Origin: an archaeon
GTDB lineage: Archaea; Nanobdellota; Nanobdellia; Woesearchaeales; GW2011-AR15
Length of the DNA: 64,000 bases
Direction: 5' to 3'
NCBI GenBank assembly: GCA_018657065.1
Contig: JABHXU010000015.1
Coordinates: 1 to 64,000 of the forward strand
The notes beneath the pieces were generated by a model. The model made no database searches. It had not been told where the DNA came from and saw only the letters and a program-made list of their open reading frames with translations. Below are positions 35,062 through 44,923 of the stretch, piece after piece (position 1 is the stretch's first letter; each line of letters starts with the position of its first letter). The translations under genes and the position numbers were made by a program.

Positions 35062-35622
35062 TTGAGAAAGGCCCAGATAATTAGTATGGATTTTATTTTA
35101 ACTTTTGTATTATATTTATTTGCACTTTCAGTTTTTTTCTTTGCAATTAATGATTCTTATTTTTCAACAAATAGAGAACTTGATGTAAATTCAGAAATTT
35201 TATTTTCTAAAATAAGTAATATCTATAATGAGTATTCTTTTTTAGATGATTCTAAAGTAATGAGTGTAAGTAAATTTGATATTTTTTTAGCTGGATATAA
35301 TCCTTTGATTGCATATGAACATTATTTTCAATCATTTGAAAGTACAGCGTTTTCAGATATTGATTATTGTATATATTTGCAGAATGGATCTGATATTATT
35401 AGAAATTTTGAAGTATATAGTAAAAACTCTCAAGATTATTCTATTATAATTTTAAATGATGCAATTATTGGAGAAATTCCTTGTGGAACAAATAAAGTTT
35501 TAACTTATGAAGATGCTATCCCTTATTGCAAATCTGATGAATCAATTGTGGTTTCTAAACCTGTGTTATTTGAACAAGATATTGTACAATTAAAAGTTTT
35601 AATGTGTGGTGAAAGAGCGTGA
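35062..35622 (+). CDS. Pilin-like membrane-anchored protein (gene 2 of 5)
   Basis: The TTG-started 186-residue protein begins MRKAQIISMDFILTFVLYLFALSV, a class III-like signal with QIISMDF before the helix. The outside part is acidic with spaced Cys (YCIYL, IPCGTN, PYCKSDE). It starts 10 bases after gene 1 and overlaps gene 3 by four bases. It is probably a minor pilin; no sequence family is recognised. Confidence 0.65.
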   Translation: MRKAQIISMDFILTFVLYLFALSVFFFAINDSYFSTNRELDVNSEILFSKISNIYNEYSFLDDSKVMSVSKFDIFLAGYNPLIAYEHYFQSFESTAFSDIDYCIYLQNGSDIIRNFEVYSKNSQDYSIIILNDAIIGEIPCGTNKVLTYEDAIPYCKSDESIVVSKPVLFEQDIVQLKVLMCGERA

Positions 35623-36164
35623 ATCGTCGAGCATATTTTTTTTTAATGGATGCAATATTTGCTCTAGTTATTTTAATGATTGGATTTATGATTATTTCTT
35701 CATCTAAACCTACAGAAACAGACGATATTCCTTTAGCATTAGCTGCAGAAAATTTTATGGATATAATGGCGTCAGTTAAATTAAATGAAATTTGTTATGG
35801 TTGTGAATGTTCAATTCAGGATGTACAACAACAGTGTAATAATGGAGATATCTTGAATATGGATCAAAGTATGCTTGATTATTTAGGTGAATTATATTAT
35901 TTATATGATGAAGGTGATATTCTTAAAAGACAAGAACTTATTGATGTATTTACTGGAATTTCCGATGAAATATATAGAGAAGATTTGTATGGTGTAGAAT
36001 TAATTATTGATAATCGTCAAATGTATATTGATGGTGATAAAATTAATACACCAAATTTAATAACATCAAAAAGAGTTTTGTTTGGATATATTGAAAATAG
36101 TGTTAATGGTCAAGTTACATATTGGGGACCTTATTCTTTAGAGGTGAACTTTTGGGAAAAATGA
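35619..36164 (+). CDS. Pilin-like membrane-anchored protein (gene 3 of 5)
   Basis: GTG starts a 181-residue protein, MNRRAYFFLMDAIFALVILMIGFMI, whose N-terminal helix lacks the Q but keeps the acidic residue (MD) of class III signals. A CYGCECSIQDVQQQC cluster lies in the outside part. Its last codons lie within the first unit of a 42-bp tandem repeat that also supplies the start of gene 4 (ATGA overlap). Confidence 0.65.
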   Translation: MNRRAYFFLMDAIFALVILMIGFMIISSSKPTETDDIPLALAAENFMDIMASVKLNEICYGCECSIQDVQQQCNNGDILNMDQSMLDYLGELYYLYDEGDILKRQELIDVFTGISDEIYREDLYGVELIIDNRQMYIDGDKINTPNLITSKRVLFGYIENSVNGQVTYWGPYSLEVNFWEK

Positions 36165-36255
36165 GAAAACATTTTTCTCAACTCCAACAAGATTTGGGAA
36201 AAATGAGAAGACAATTTTCTCAATCCTTACAAGGTTTGGGAAAAATAAAACTTAA
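36152..36255 (+). repeat. 42-bp tandem repeat across the gene 3/gene 4 junction
   Basis: Units begin at 36152, 36194 and 36236 with TTGGGAAAAATGAGAA (third unit TTGGGAAAAATAAAA, partial). The first unit holds the stop of gene 3 and the start ATG of gene 4 with its GGGA leader; the second repeats that start in frame (ATG 36203). In gene 4 the copies encode LGKMRKHFSQLQQD / LGKMRRQFSQSLQG / LGKIKLN. Confidence 0.85.
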
Positions 36256-37084
36256 TCAAAAAGGAGTATTTTTTTCAATTGTTAGTGTTTTAATAATTGT
36301 ATTATTTATGACTATGACTCAATTAGCTTCAGATATATCATCCAAAGAATCAGAAATTGAAGTTACACGAACTAGAATAAAAGTGTTAAATTCTTTAATT
36401 AAGGATATGGAAGAAAATTATTTTGAAAAAATGATTTATGTTTCAGGTAAGAATTCAATGAAAGGTTTATCAAAATATTATTATGATGAAAATTGGGATA
36501 TTGATAAGACTTTATTTAAAGCAATGGAAGACACAATTGATGACGGAATTTTAATAGATAAATTTGGGTCACCAATTGATTTAATTGCAACAGGATATAT
36601 GAAAAAAAAGTATACAAGCAATGAATTGATTCAAAATATTTCAGAACTTTTAGAAGACATGGGTATTGTTGTAAAAAAATTGGAAATTAATATTACAACA
36701 GGAAATATTAGTCAAGAAAATCCTTGGTTTATTGTTATTGAAGCAGATGCAATTTATGATTTAAGAGACAAAGATGGAATTGTTTCTTGGAGAGGAACAT
36801 CAACAAAAAGTGTAAATATTAGTGTTATAGGGTTATACGCATATGATTATGAAGGACGATCAAGAGGAAATGATCAGAAAATTACAGCAGATTGGGTAGT
36901 TGATGAGCCTTCTTATTATACAGAAAACTCAATGTTAACAAAATTAGGTGAAGACAGACGACAGATTAATCCAGCAGGTGTTACAACAATTAAAGAACAC
37001 GGACTTGGCTTATGTAGTCCTGATTATGAAGTTGGTTTAGAAGACCATACATGTAAAAATGATACACAAGGTGATCATGGATAA
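36161..37084 (+). CDS. Pilin-like membrane-anchored protein (gene 4 of 5)
   Basis: From ATG 36161 (overlap ATGA) the protein has 307 residues. The first 28 are two repeated basic 14-residue units, then NQKGVFFSIVSVLIIVLFMTM, a pilin-like helix. An outside domain of about 240 residues follows. A second start at 36203, within repeat unit 2, would shorten the basic N-terminus by 14 residues without harming the helix. The ORF also extends upstream to 36122 in another frame of gene 3, which is unlikely to be used. Confidence 0.65.
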   Translation: MRKHFSQLQQDLGKMRRQFSQSLQGLGKIKLNQKGVFFSIVSVLIIVLFMTMTQLASDISSKESEIEVTRTRIKVLNSLIKDMEENYFEKMIYVSGKNSMKGLSKYYYDENWDIDKTLFKAMEDTIDDGILIDKFGSPIDLIATGYMKKKYTSNELIQNISELLEDMGIVVKKLEINITTGNISQENPWFIVIEADAIYDLRDKDGIVSWRGTSTKSVNISVIGLYAYDYEGRSRGNDQKITADWVVDEPSYYTENSMLTKLGEDRRQINPAGVTTIKEHGLGLCSPDYEVGLEDHTCKNDTQGDHG

Positions 37085-39264
37085 TGCAAAATAAATCTCA
37101 AATTTCTTTTGAATTTATTATGATTTTTAGTTTAGTATTTTTTGCACTATCTGGTTTTATTTATGTAATAAATGACAGAATGAATGAAATTAGTGTTAAG
37201 CAAGAAGAGTTAATTATGAAAAGTTTAGCTGATAGTATAATTAATGAAATTGTTTTAGCATCATCATTTAATAATAATTATATGAGACGTTTTGATGTTC
37301 CAGTTAAGTTATTTGGTCAGGATTACAATATGTCTATTGAAGATAATTTTATACACATTGAAGTTATTGAAAATGGAAATGTAAGAATCGAACATTTTGC
37401 AGCATTTCCTATTCATGTAAAAGGAAGTTTTATTGATGAAATTAATTTAACAAACACAGAACATTGTGTTACAAAGAATGATTTTGATGGTGTTAGAATA
37501 TCTAAAAATCAAGCAAGTTTAGATGTGCTTAGTTCTAGTGTTAGAGTTGGTGAGGAATTTGAATTATATGTAAGTCTACATTGTATTGAAGACGCAAAAA
37601 GTTTTACAGTTACTGTTGAATATGATCCAGATATGGTAGAATTTGTTGAAGCAAGACCAGTAATTAGAAGTATAGAATTTAAAGATAAAAATCCTCTTTT
37701 TGAAGATTACAAATTAATATTTAATTTTGAAAATTCTCCTGAACATATTGATGATAGTATAGGAAGATACAGTTATGGTTATTTAGGAAGTAATTGTGTG
37801 ACTGGATCAGGAAATGTTGCAGTTTTAGTCTTTGAAGCAAAACAATCAGGAGACTCAAAAATTAAATTTGATGATAGAATAAATGAAAATTTAAAAATTT
37901 TAGATTGTAATACTAATAAATTTACAAAAGAAGGTTTGCCTGAAACAAGAAGTGATGCATTATTTTCAATAATGCTTGAAGGATGTGGTGATGGAATATT
38001 AGATTTTGGAGAGGAATGTGATGATGGTAACTGGGATAATACTGATTCATGTTTAAACACTTGTCAGGATGCAATTTGTGGTGACGGCTATTTATGGGAT
38101 GGAGAAGAAATTTGTGATGATGGAAATGATAATGATAATGATGCTTGTAGAAATGATTGTACCATTGCTAATTGTGGTGACGGAGTTTTGGATTTTGGAG
38201 AAGAATGTGATGATGGTAATTTAGTAAACACTGATGCATGTTTAGATAATTGTCAGGATGCTGATTGTACAGATGGATATGTTTGGCAAGGAATTGAAAC
38301 TTGTGATGATGGTAACACAGATCAAACAGATTTATGTAACAATATATGTGAATTAACATATTGTGGAGACACTATTACACAAAATCCAAATGGATTAGGT
38401 ACAAATGGAGCAACAGGAATAGGTGATGAAATTTGTGATTCTGAAGTCGGAGCTGCTTGTACAACTGTTGATGGATACGTAGGAAATAATGATTGTTTGG
38501 CAGACTGTAGTACTTATACAACTTGTGTAACAACAGAATATTGTGGTGATGGAATTATAAATGGGAATGAAGATTGTGATGATGGAAATAATCTAAATGG
38601 AGATGGGTGTAGTGCAACATGTGAAAATCTGTGCATTAATCAAAATAGACAAATGATATTTTATGCACCTTTTGATGATGATCCACACGATCATTCTAGT
38701 TTAAACAATGGAGGAAATGCAGTAGGTGTTGATCCAACAAATAATGCAAAAATTGGTCAAGCTGTATTATTTGATGATATATTAGATGCAATTGTTTGGC
38801 CAGATTTACTAGAATATGACTTGAAAAATTGTTTTTCAGTGGAAACTTGGATTTATTTTGAGGATTTAGAAAATGCAAAAACAATCTTCTGTCAAAGATT
38901 TGGACCTCAAGATCATCAATCTTTTTGTTTAAGAAAACATACAAATGACTTAACGTCAAATAATAACACAATTATAATTGAAATTTGCGATGATGAAACT
39001 TGTTCAAATAGAAAACAATCAAAGAGTGTGACAATGATTGAAGAAGATACATGGTATTATTTAACTATAACTTACAATGGACATAGATTAAAAGTTTTTA
39101 TAAATGGAATTCAAGAAGGTAATTCTCTTAGTTCTTTTGAATTATTTGATTCAGATGCAGCTTTATTTGTTGGAGATACAAAAGATATGGTAATTGATGA
39201 GTTAAAGATATACAATTATCCTTTATACGATGCAGAAATTTTATCTAATTTTAATTTACCTTAA
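37084..39264 (+). CDS. Pilin-signal adhesin with cohesin-like, Cys-rich and LamG domains (gene 5 of 5)
   Basis: A class III signal (KSQISFEFIMIFSLVFFAL) anchors 726 residues. At about 150-292 a cohesin-like beta domain reads VRVGEEFELYVSLHC, FTVTVEYDPDMVEFVEA and GNVAVLVFEAKQSG. About 300-525 holds at least five CGDGxxxxGEECDDGN-type Cys-rich repeats (as in myxobacterial and animal surface proteins). The last 200 residues form a LamG/concanavalin-like domain (FSVETWIYFED; DTWYYLTITYNGHRLKVFINGIQ). It should bind partners or sugars at the tip of the pilus. It starts on the last base of gene 4's stop. Confidence 0.8.
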   Translation: MQNKSQISFEFIMIFSLVFFALSGFIYVINDRMNEISVKQEELIMKSLADSIINEIVLASSFNNNYMRRFDVPVKLFGQDYNMSIEDNFIHIEVIENGNVRIEHFAAFPIHVKGSFIDEINLTNTEHCVTKNDFDGVRISKNQASLDVLSSSVRVGEEFELYVSLHCIEDAKSFTVTVEYDPDMVEFVEARPVIRSIEFKDKNPLFEDYKLIFNFENSPEHIDDSIGRYSYGYLGSNCVTGSGNVAVLVFEAKQSGDSKIKFDDRINENLKILDCNTNKFTKEGLPETRSDALFSIMLEGCGDGILDFGEECDDGNWDNTDSCLNTCQDAICGDGYLWDGEEICDDGNDNDNDACRNDCTIANCGDGVLDFGEECDDGNLVNTDACLDNCQDADCTDGYVWQGIETCDDGNTDQTDLCNNICELTYCGDTITQNPNGLGTNGATGIGDEICDSEVGAACTTVDGYVGNNDCLADCSTYTTCVTTEYCGDGIINGNEDCDDGNNLNGDGCSATCENLCINQNRQMIFYAPFDDDPHDHSSLNNGGNAVGVDPTNNAKIGQAVLFDDILDAIVWPDLLEYDLKNCFSVETWIYFEDLENAKTIFCQRFGPQDHQSFCLRKHTNDLTSNNNTIIIEICDDETCSNRKQSKSVTMIEEDTWYYLTITYNGHRLKVFINGIQEGNSLSSFELFDSDAALFVGDTKDMVIDELKIYNYPLYDAEILSNFNLP

Positions 39265-39375
39265 ATTTTTGACTTTATGTCTTGAAAAGTTAGATTTTTT
39301 CAAAACATTTATAAACCAGAATAAAACAAGTTTATGTATATAAAAATCGAATAATGAAAAGAGGGTTTATAAAAT

Positions 39376-42300
39376 ATGAAATTAAAAAATTTTTTGTCTT
39401 TAGGAATTATTTTAGCAATAATTTTTGTTTTTGGTGCAATGACAGCTGAAAATGTAAACGCAGATTGTTTGGATACTCATTCTTGTTGTTCAGGAGGTTG
39501 TACATCTGATGAAGTTCAAAGTAATAGTTATAATGTTCCAAGTTGGGGATCAAATGCACCTCAACCAGGATATTATTCATGGCCAGATGCAGAGGGGAAG
39601 GAGGTTTGGTACAATGTTTGTGTTAGTTGCAATAAAAACAAAAACAAAAACAAAAACAATCCTCCTCCTTGTAGACCTTCTTGTGGTGGAAAAGAATGTG
39701 GTGGTAATGGATGTGGAGGTTCATGTCCAGTAACTTGCGAAACACAATTTAAATCAGGATGTAGTGGGACAAGTTGTAGTTATTATGCAGCATCTATGAC
39801 TAACGTTGCTTTAACAACACCATGTATAACTGAAGCAGATAGTTCAAGAACATTTACAGTTTCAGGACACAGTGGTTATTGCGGAGATGTTACTATTGAT
39901 GTTGATTATGGTGGTGGTGTAACAGATACTTGGACTGATACATCAAACACACATGGAGATTATGATTTTACACATACTTTTTCAATTCCTCTTAGTGTTG
40001 ATTTATCTCCTGAACCAACAATAACAATTGAAATTACAGGAAATAGAAATAGTATTAAAGCAGCTCAGGATGAAGGAGATTATTCAGCTGTTTGTTCAAA
40101 AACAAGAACTTTAAATTTAAAATATAAGAATTTATATTATTGTCCTAAAGAAAATTCTCAAGAAGGAATTGATGTTTCTGTTTATGATATTTATGATCAA
40201 GGAAAATATTTTGATTTCTATACTTACGATTATGAAACTTGGGATAGTTGTGTTTCATTAGATTCAGTTAATCATTGTTCAGATAATCCTACTGATTGTA
40301 TTGATGAATCTGGAGATTCTTATGTAGAAGGAATTGCTATTGATTCTGATGGAGATAATGAATATGAGTATTGCTATACTGAAGATGGGATTCAAGGTGG
40401 ATGGTTAGATCCTGATATTTTAGAAGAAGCATGTGAAGCAGTTGATGATGTTGTAGGAAGAACAGCATTATGGTTAGAATGCGCAGGAAATAAACAATGT
40501 GAAAACGCAATAGATGATGCTCCAAATGGAAAAAATGATGATCAAGTTTGTTGTGGAGATGATTATGGAGAATTAGCTCTAGGAACAAAATCAAGAGAAG
40601 AAGGTACAAGTAATTATTTAATTGTTAATGGTCAGGAAGTTGAATATAAAGCTTGTTGTGCAGGAAGTTCAAAATGTGTTGATGAATTAGGAATTTGTAG
40701 AGATGCAGGTTATGAATATTGTTTAGTTAGAGGCGGAGTAAAAGGTGTTTGTGAAAACAATGGTGGAGCCTATGAATGGACTTTGTATGCAGATAGTTCA
40801 TGTACTTCTTTATGTGAAATTTGTGATGTAAATTCAGATGGACGAGTTGATTCAGAAGATATAACAGCTATTGATGTTGCAAGTTCAGCAGCTTATGATT
40901 CAGATTATGATATAAATTCAGATGGATACATTGATGACGCAGACATTGAGTTATGTAATTTATATTATGAAGAAGAATGTCTTTATTGTGGAGATAATAT
41001 TTTTTCAACAGAAGAACCATATAATGAAGAATGTGAAGCAGTTAGTGGAACAACACAATATGTTTGTGATGACTTCACATGTTCAGGAGACGAAGGCAAT
41101 AATACTAAATTTGTTAGGACAGGATGTAGTGGAATAATGTGTAATTGTCAATATGAAAATGGTGGTTGTGATGCAACTGCTTGTGGCGGTTGTGCAGTTG
41201 ATGGAGATTGTTCAGCTGGAAATGAAGAATGTGATACAACTCTATGTTCATGTACAGATTATGTTATAGGTAAAGAATTATCCATGCATTTATTTGAGGT
41301 AAATTGTGGATATAAAATGTGTGTCAGTAGTGACGCAGATAATGGGAGAACTGATACTTTTAAAGGAACAATTACTTCAGTTACATCATTTAGTTCAATT
41401 AATTTAAATCTGCCTGGAAATGAGGCAATGGAATCAAGTGATTCAGTTATTGTTGATGATATTAATAATCCAACAGAAATAAATTTTGAATTAGATGTTA
41501 CATCTGGTCAAGATTGTTTTACTTTTTATTCAGATGGAAATGTTGAATATGATTTTACAATTAATGATGTAGTACCAGATCCAGCAAAAGTTTATTTTGA
41601 ATTAGAGACTGGAGATGAAAATCCAACGGTAGTTCCATTTTATTTTGCAACAAGTGATGAAAATGAATGTAGAGTATGTGTTCCTGATGAAATGCCAGAA
41701 ACAAGTATTGATGGAAGAGATAATGATTGTGATGGATTAGTTGATGAACCTGATTTTACAGAAGAAGGTGTTTATATCTGGGATGCTAATTGTGAATATT
41801 TTTTATGTGTTTATGATGAAGACGGAGTTAGTGGGACAATTGTAACTGATGAATTCAAAGAATTAAGAGAAATTGATTGGGAATCTAATGATGGATTAAC
41901 ATTATCACCTGATCTAAAAACAATTGAATTTTCATCAAATATTGATGAGGATGATATGGATTGTTTTGCATTTAGATCAGAATATGTAATTAATTTTGAT
42001 CTAGGAATTGATAAAGATGAAATATACATTGGATATGATTTTACAAATCCATATTTAAATCCATTTGACTATGCAAATCCTGTTTGTGCATTACAATGTG
42101 ATGAACCAGGAAGTTGTGGTCAAGAAATATTTTTAATTGGACAAGCAAATTGTGATGCAGATATGTGTTTATTTGATTGTGGAGGATATTGGGTTGATAC
42201 AGATTCTTCATATGATTTCCTTGGAAGTGCAATAAGTAATCCTGGAGATTATTGTGAAGATTGTGAAGACGATATGGAATGTTCAGAATATAATAATGAT

Positions 42301-43833
42301 TATACTTGTTATTATGATCCTTGTGACGCAGCATCTTCAAGATTTGGGTGTGCATGGGATACAGATACTGAAACTTGTGGAGATCCATTTGAATTATGTG
42401 TTCCAGGAACTAGTTTATGTAGTGATGGAGTTTGTAGAGAATACTGTGAGGAACTTGCAACATGTATTGGAAATCCAGATGGTAAATGTGAACTAACCGA
42501 AGGATGTGGTTGTGAAGATTGTGATGATGAACAAGATAGTTGTACAAATGGAGCAGTGTGTGCAGAAGAAGTATGTGGTTGTCCAGATGGAACAACTCTT
42601 TGCACAGATGGAACTTGCGATTATACCTGTGAAAATAATGGTGGAAAAGCAGGGTGTAGTGGTCCAATTAATGGAGTTTGTGAACAAGGCGAAGGATGTG
42701 CATGTGAAGATTGTTCATACAATCAAGATAGTTGTGTTGCAGGAGCACTTTGTGATTACAATACTCAACTTTGTAGGGAATTAAGGGATTTTTCATGTCC
42801 CGAAGGAACAGCATTATGTGTAGATGGAACTTGTGATGATACTTGTGATGGTCACGGAGGAAAATCAGGTTGTATGGGAAATCCAGATGGTCTATGTACT
42901 AAACCAGAAGGATGTGCATGTGAAGACTGCTATGGAAAAAGAGATAGTTGTGATGTAGGATTAGTATGTGACGCAGATGATGAACTATGTGAAGATCCAG
43001 CAACAAGTGGTGGAGAAACAAGTGGTTGTGTTGACGCAGATGGTGATAGTTACTTTGAGATTGATAATGACTGTTATGGAAGTGAAGATTGTGATGATTC
43101 AGATTCAAATGTTAATCCAGGAGTATTGGAACAGTGTGACGGAATTGATAATGATTGTAATGGTTATATTGATGAAGTAGATTGTTCACAATTAGCACAG
43201 TTTGAAATTGAATCTCTAGATGTATTAAATGTTCTAGGAGAATTTGAATTTATTGTCCTTATATCAAATGGAAAATCTAATACTGAACAGTTATCAATTG
43301 AATTAGAAACTCCTGAAGGTATTGGTGCTATATCAAAAGATTATCATACTCTTGATTTAGAACCAGGAAAAGGAAGTGAAGTTAAATTTAATATGTTTGT
43401 AAAAGATTATCCTTATGAATCAGCAAACATCATATTAAAAGTTACAACAAGTGATGAAGAATTTATGGAAGAAATACCAGTTGAAATAAACTTCCCAGAT
43501 TTTGCAATTGCTGCAGATCCATTGAGTAAAGGTAAGAGATGTAAAAATTTCTACTATGTATTAAATGATGAAAATTTAAACGACAAAGTAGATATTGAAT
43601 TTAACATAGCAAAGAAAAATGGAGGAACTTTAATTGTTGATTATATGCCTGCATTAAGCACAAGTGGGATAAAGATTGGAGAACTTGTATCAAATCCTTA
43701 TTGTATAAATTATAAAAGTGGATACAAAGCAAAAGGATTTGTCTATCAAATTGGTGGAAATGGACCTACCTTTGAACAAGATGTTGAAGGTAGCAAATCA
43801 AAATCAAAAATTAAAGTAAAGGTAAGGGTATAG
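39376..43833 (+). CDS. Giant secreted Cys-rich protein with dockerin-like segment (1485 residues)
   Basis: A Sec signal (KNFLSLGIILAIIFVFGAMTA) precedes a mosaic of Cys-rich modules. At about 480-535 two Ca-binding loops, DVNSDGRVDSED and DINSDGYIDDAD, make a dockerin type I-like pair. MopE-like metal motifs occur near 785 (DGRDNDCDG) and 1260 (CDGIDNDCNG). About 1010-1210 has three repeats of about 65 residues with C-GT-LC-DGTC and EGCxCEDC. The last 200 residues look like a beta-sandwich. No C-terminal membrane helix is seen. It has its own TATA box (TTTATAAACC, near 39308) and a second gene behind it. Confidence 0.75.
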   Translation: MKLKNFLSLGIILAIIFVFGAMTAENVNADCLDTHSCCSGGCTSDEVQSNSYNVPSWGSNAPQPGYYSWPDAEGKEVWYNVCVSCNKNKNKNKNNPPPCRPSCGGKECGGNGCGGSCPVTCETQFKSGCSGTSCSYYAASMTNVALTTPCITEADSSRTFTVSGHSGYCGDVTIDVDYGGGVTDTWTDTSNTHGDYDFTHTFSIPLSVDLSPEPTITIEITGNRNSIKAAQDEGDYSAVCSKTRTLNLKYKNLYYCPKENSQEGIDVSVYDIYDQGKYFDFYTYDYETWDSCVSLDSVNHCSDNPTDCIDESGDSYVEGIAIDSDGDNEYEYCYTEDGIQGGWLDPDILEEACEAVDDVVGRTALWLECAGNKQCENAIDDAPNGKNDDQVCCGDDYGELALGTKSREEGTSNYLIVNGQEVEYKACCAGSSKCVDELGICRDAGYEYCLVRGGVKGVCENNGGAYEWTLYADSSCTSLCEICDVNSDGRVDSEDITAIDVASSAAYDSDYDINSDGYIDDADIELCNLYYEEECLYCGDNIFSTEEPYNEECEAVSGTTQYVCDDFTCSGDEGNNTKFVRTGCSGIMCNCQYENGGCDATACGGCAVDGDCSAGNEECDTTLCSCTDYVIGKELSMHLFEVNCGYKMCVSSDADNGRTDTFKGTITSVTSFSSINLNLPGNEAMESSDSVIVDDINNPTEINFELDVTSGQDCFTFYSDGNVEYDFTINDVVPDPAKVYFELETGDENPTVVPFYFATSDENECRVCVPDEMPETSIDGRDNDCDGLVDEPDFTEEGVYIWDANCEYFLCVYDEDGVSGTIVTDEFKELREIDWESNDGLTLSPDLKTIEFSSNIDEDDMDCFAFRSEYVINFDLGIDKDEIYIGYDFTNPYLNPFDYANPVCALQCDEPGSCGQEIFLIGQANCDADMCLFDCGGYWVDTDSSYDFLGSAISNPGDYCEDCEDDMECSEYNNDYTCYYDPCDAASSRFGCAWDTDTETCGDPFELCVPGTSLCSDGVCREYCEELATCIGNPDGKCELTEGCGCEDCDDEQDSCTNGAVCAEEVCGCPDGTTLCTDGTCDYTCENNGGKAGCSGPINGVCEQGEGCACEDCSYNQDSCVAGALCDYNTQLCRELRDFSCPEGTALCVDGTCDDTCDGHGGKSGCMGNPDGLCTKPEGCACEDCYGKRDSCDVGLVCDADDELCEDPATSGGETSGCVDADGDSYFEIDNDCYGSEDCDDSDSNVNPGVLEQCDGIDNDCNGYIDEVDCSQLAQFEIESLDVLNVLGEFEFIVLISNGKSNTEQLSIELETPEGIGAISKDYHTLDLEPGKGSEVKFNMFVKDYPYESANIILKVTTSDEEFMEEIPVEINFPDFAIAADPLSKGKRCKNFYYVLNDENLNDKVDIEFNIAKKNGGTLIVDYMPALSTSGIKIGELVSNPYCINYKSGYKAKGFVYQIGGNGPTFEQDVEGSKSKSKIKVKVRV
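39634..39657 (+). repeat. Hexanucleotide tandem repeat (AAAAAC)x4
   Basis: Four exact AAAAAC copies encode an Asn-Lys run in the Cys-rich protein. Because the unit is six bases, slippage would change length without breaking the frame. Confidence 0.8.
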
Positions 43834-43844
43834 AGGTGGAATAA

Positions 43845-44909
43845 ATGATAGTATTTGGATTTTTAAATTTACCATTACCTGAAATATTTTTTTTACTAGT
43901 TATGCTTTTTTTAGTGTTACTAGTTTTAATTCTAAAGCAACTTCAAAAATTACAACAAATGACAGTTGAAGAGCAAAAAGAATTAGATGAATTAGAAAAA
44001 TTGGCTCAAGTAACACAACATGATCTTGAAGATATTAAGAAGTTTGAAGAAATGGAAGCTTCAGATATTAAGAAATTTGAAAGAGATATTGTTGAGCTTG
44101 AACAAGATACAGATACAGTATATCTAAAAAGACTTGCACCAGATTTATACAAAGTTCAAAATTATACATTATGGGCAATTAAAAAAGGTATGAGTCCAGC
44201 ACAAATTAGAGAAAATTTAGTTAGTAGAGGTTGGAAGGATCATAAATTAATTGAAAGTATAATTAATGATACATTAAAGTATACAACTTATTATAAATCT
44301 AAAAAAGGAAAAGTTGAAGTGCCTAGTGTTAAAATTCAAGAGACTACTAAAATAATTAAACCTGTAAAAGTGGTTAAAGTAGAAAAAACAAAAAAAGTTG
44401 TTACTAAAAAACCAGTAAAAAAAGTAACTAAAGCACCAGTAAAAAAACCAGCTAAGGTTACTAAGCCAGTAAAAAAACCAGTTAAAAAGGTTGAACCTAA
44501 AGTAGCAAAAAAACCTGGTAGAAAAGTTGATGATTTTGGTGACATTGAAAAGGAATTAGCTAAATTAGAAAAAGATTTAACTAAAGCCAATAAAAAGGTC
44601 AAAAAACCTGTTGTTAAAAAATCAACAAAAACAGCAGTTAAAAAGAAACCAACATCCAAAAAAGTGACTACAAAAACTGCTAAAACAAAAACAACAAAAA
44701 AAGTAATTGCTAAAAAACCAGCAACAAAAAAACCTGTTGCTAAGAAATCAACAAAAACAGCAGTTAAAAAGAAACCAGCAACAAAAAAGAAAGCACCTGC
44801 TAAAAAACCTACCAAAAAAAGTAAGGGAAAAAAGTCAAGTAAAAATGATGATGCAAGTGTAATTGTTGAAGCAAAAAAAGGTACTGATGTTACAATAAAA
44901 TACAAATAA
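43845..44909 (+). CDS. Membrane-anchored protein with histone H1-like Lys/Ala/Pro tail
   Basis: A single N-terminal helix (about 10-30) is followed by an acidic coiled coil, a helical motif YTLWAIKKGMSPAQIRENLVSRGW (105-130, given as two parts: a helix ending GMS and QIRENLVSRGW), and about 190 residues of KKPVKK/AKKP repeats like the tail of histone H1. A 33-base stretch at 44619-44651 recurs exactly at 44745-44777. The tail should be cytoplasmic if the helix is a plain anchor, and could bind DNA or RNA. It lies 11 bases after the Cys-rich gene with GAGGTGG before its ATG, so the two are cotranscribed. Confidence 0.7.
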   Translation: MIVFGFLNLPLPEIFFLLVMLFLVLLVLILKQLQKLQQMTVEEQKELDELEKLAQVTQHDLEDIKKFEEMEASDIKKFERDIVELEQDTDTVYLKRLAPDLYKVQNYTLWAIKKGMSPAQIRENLVSRGWKDHKLIESIINDTLKYTTYYKSKKGKVEVPSVKIQETTKIIKPVKVVKVEKTKKVVTKKPVKKVTKAPVKKPAKVTKPVKKPVKKVEPKVAKKPGRKVDDFGDIEKELAKLEKDLTKANKKVKKPVVKKSTKTAVKKKPTSKKVTTKTAKTKTTKKVIAKKPATKKPVAKKSTKTAVKKKPATKKKAPAKKPTKKSKGKKSSKNDDASVIVEAKKGTDVTIKYK

Positions 44910-44923
44910 TTTATTTCTTTTTT

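Noticed and set aside
39509..39733. Alternative frame ORF at the start of the Cys-rich protein
   Set aside because: Arises from the AAAAAC repeat and low-complexity codons; the main frame has a signal peptide.
42041..42687. His/Leu/Asn-rich minus-strand ORFs opposite the Cys-rich protein
   Set aside because: Composition is the usual shadow of Cys/Asp/Gly codons; the plus-strand protein has clear domains.
44336..44905. Hydrophobic ORF on the minus strand opposite the Lys-rich tail
   Set aside because: It is the reverse complement of AAA-rich Lys codons, giving Phe/Leu/Val runs; no start site or promoter.
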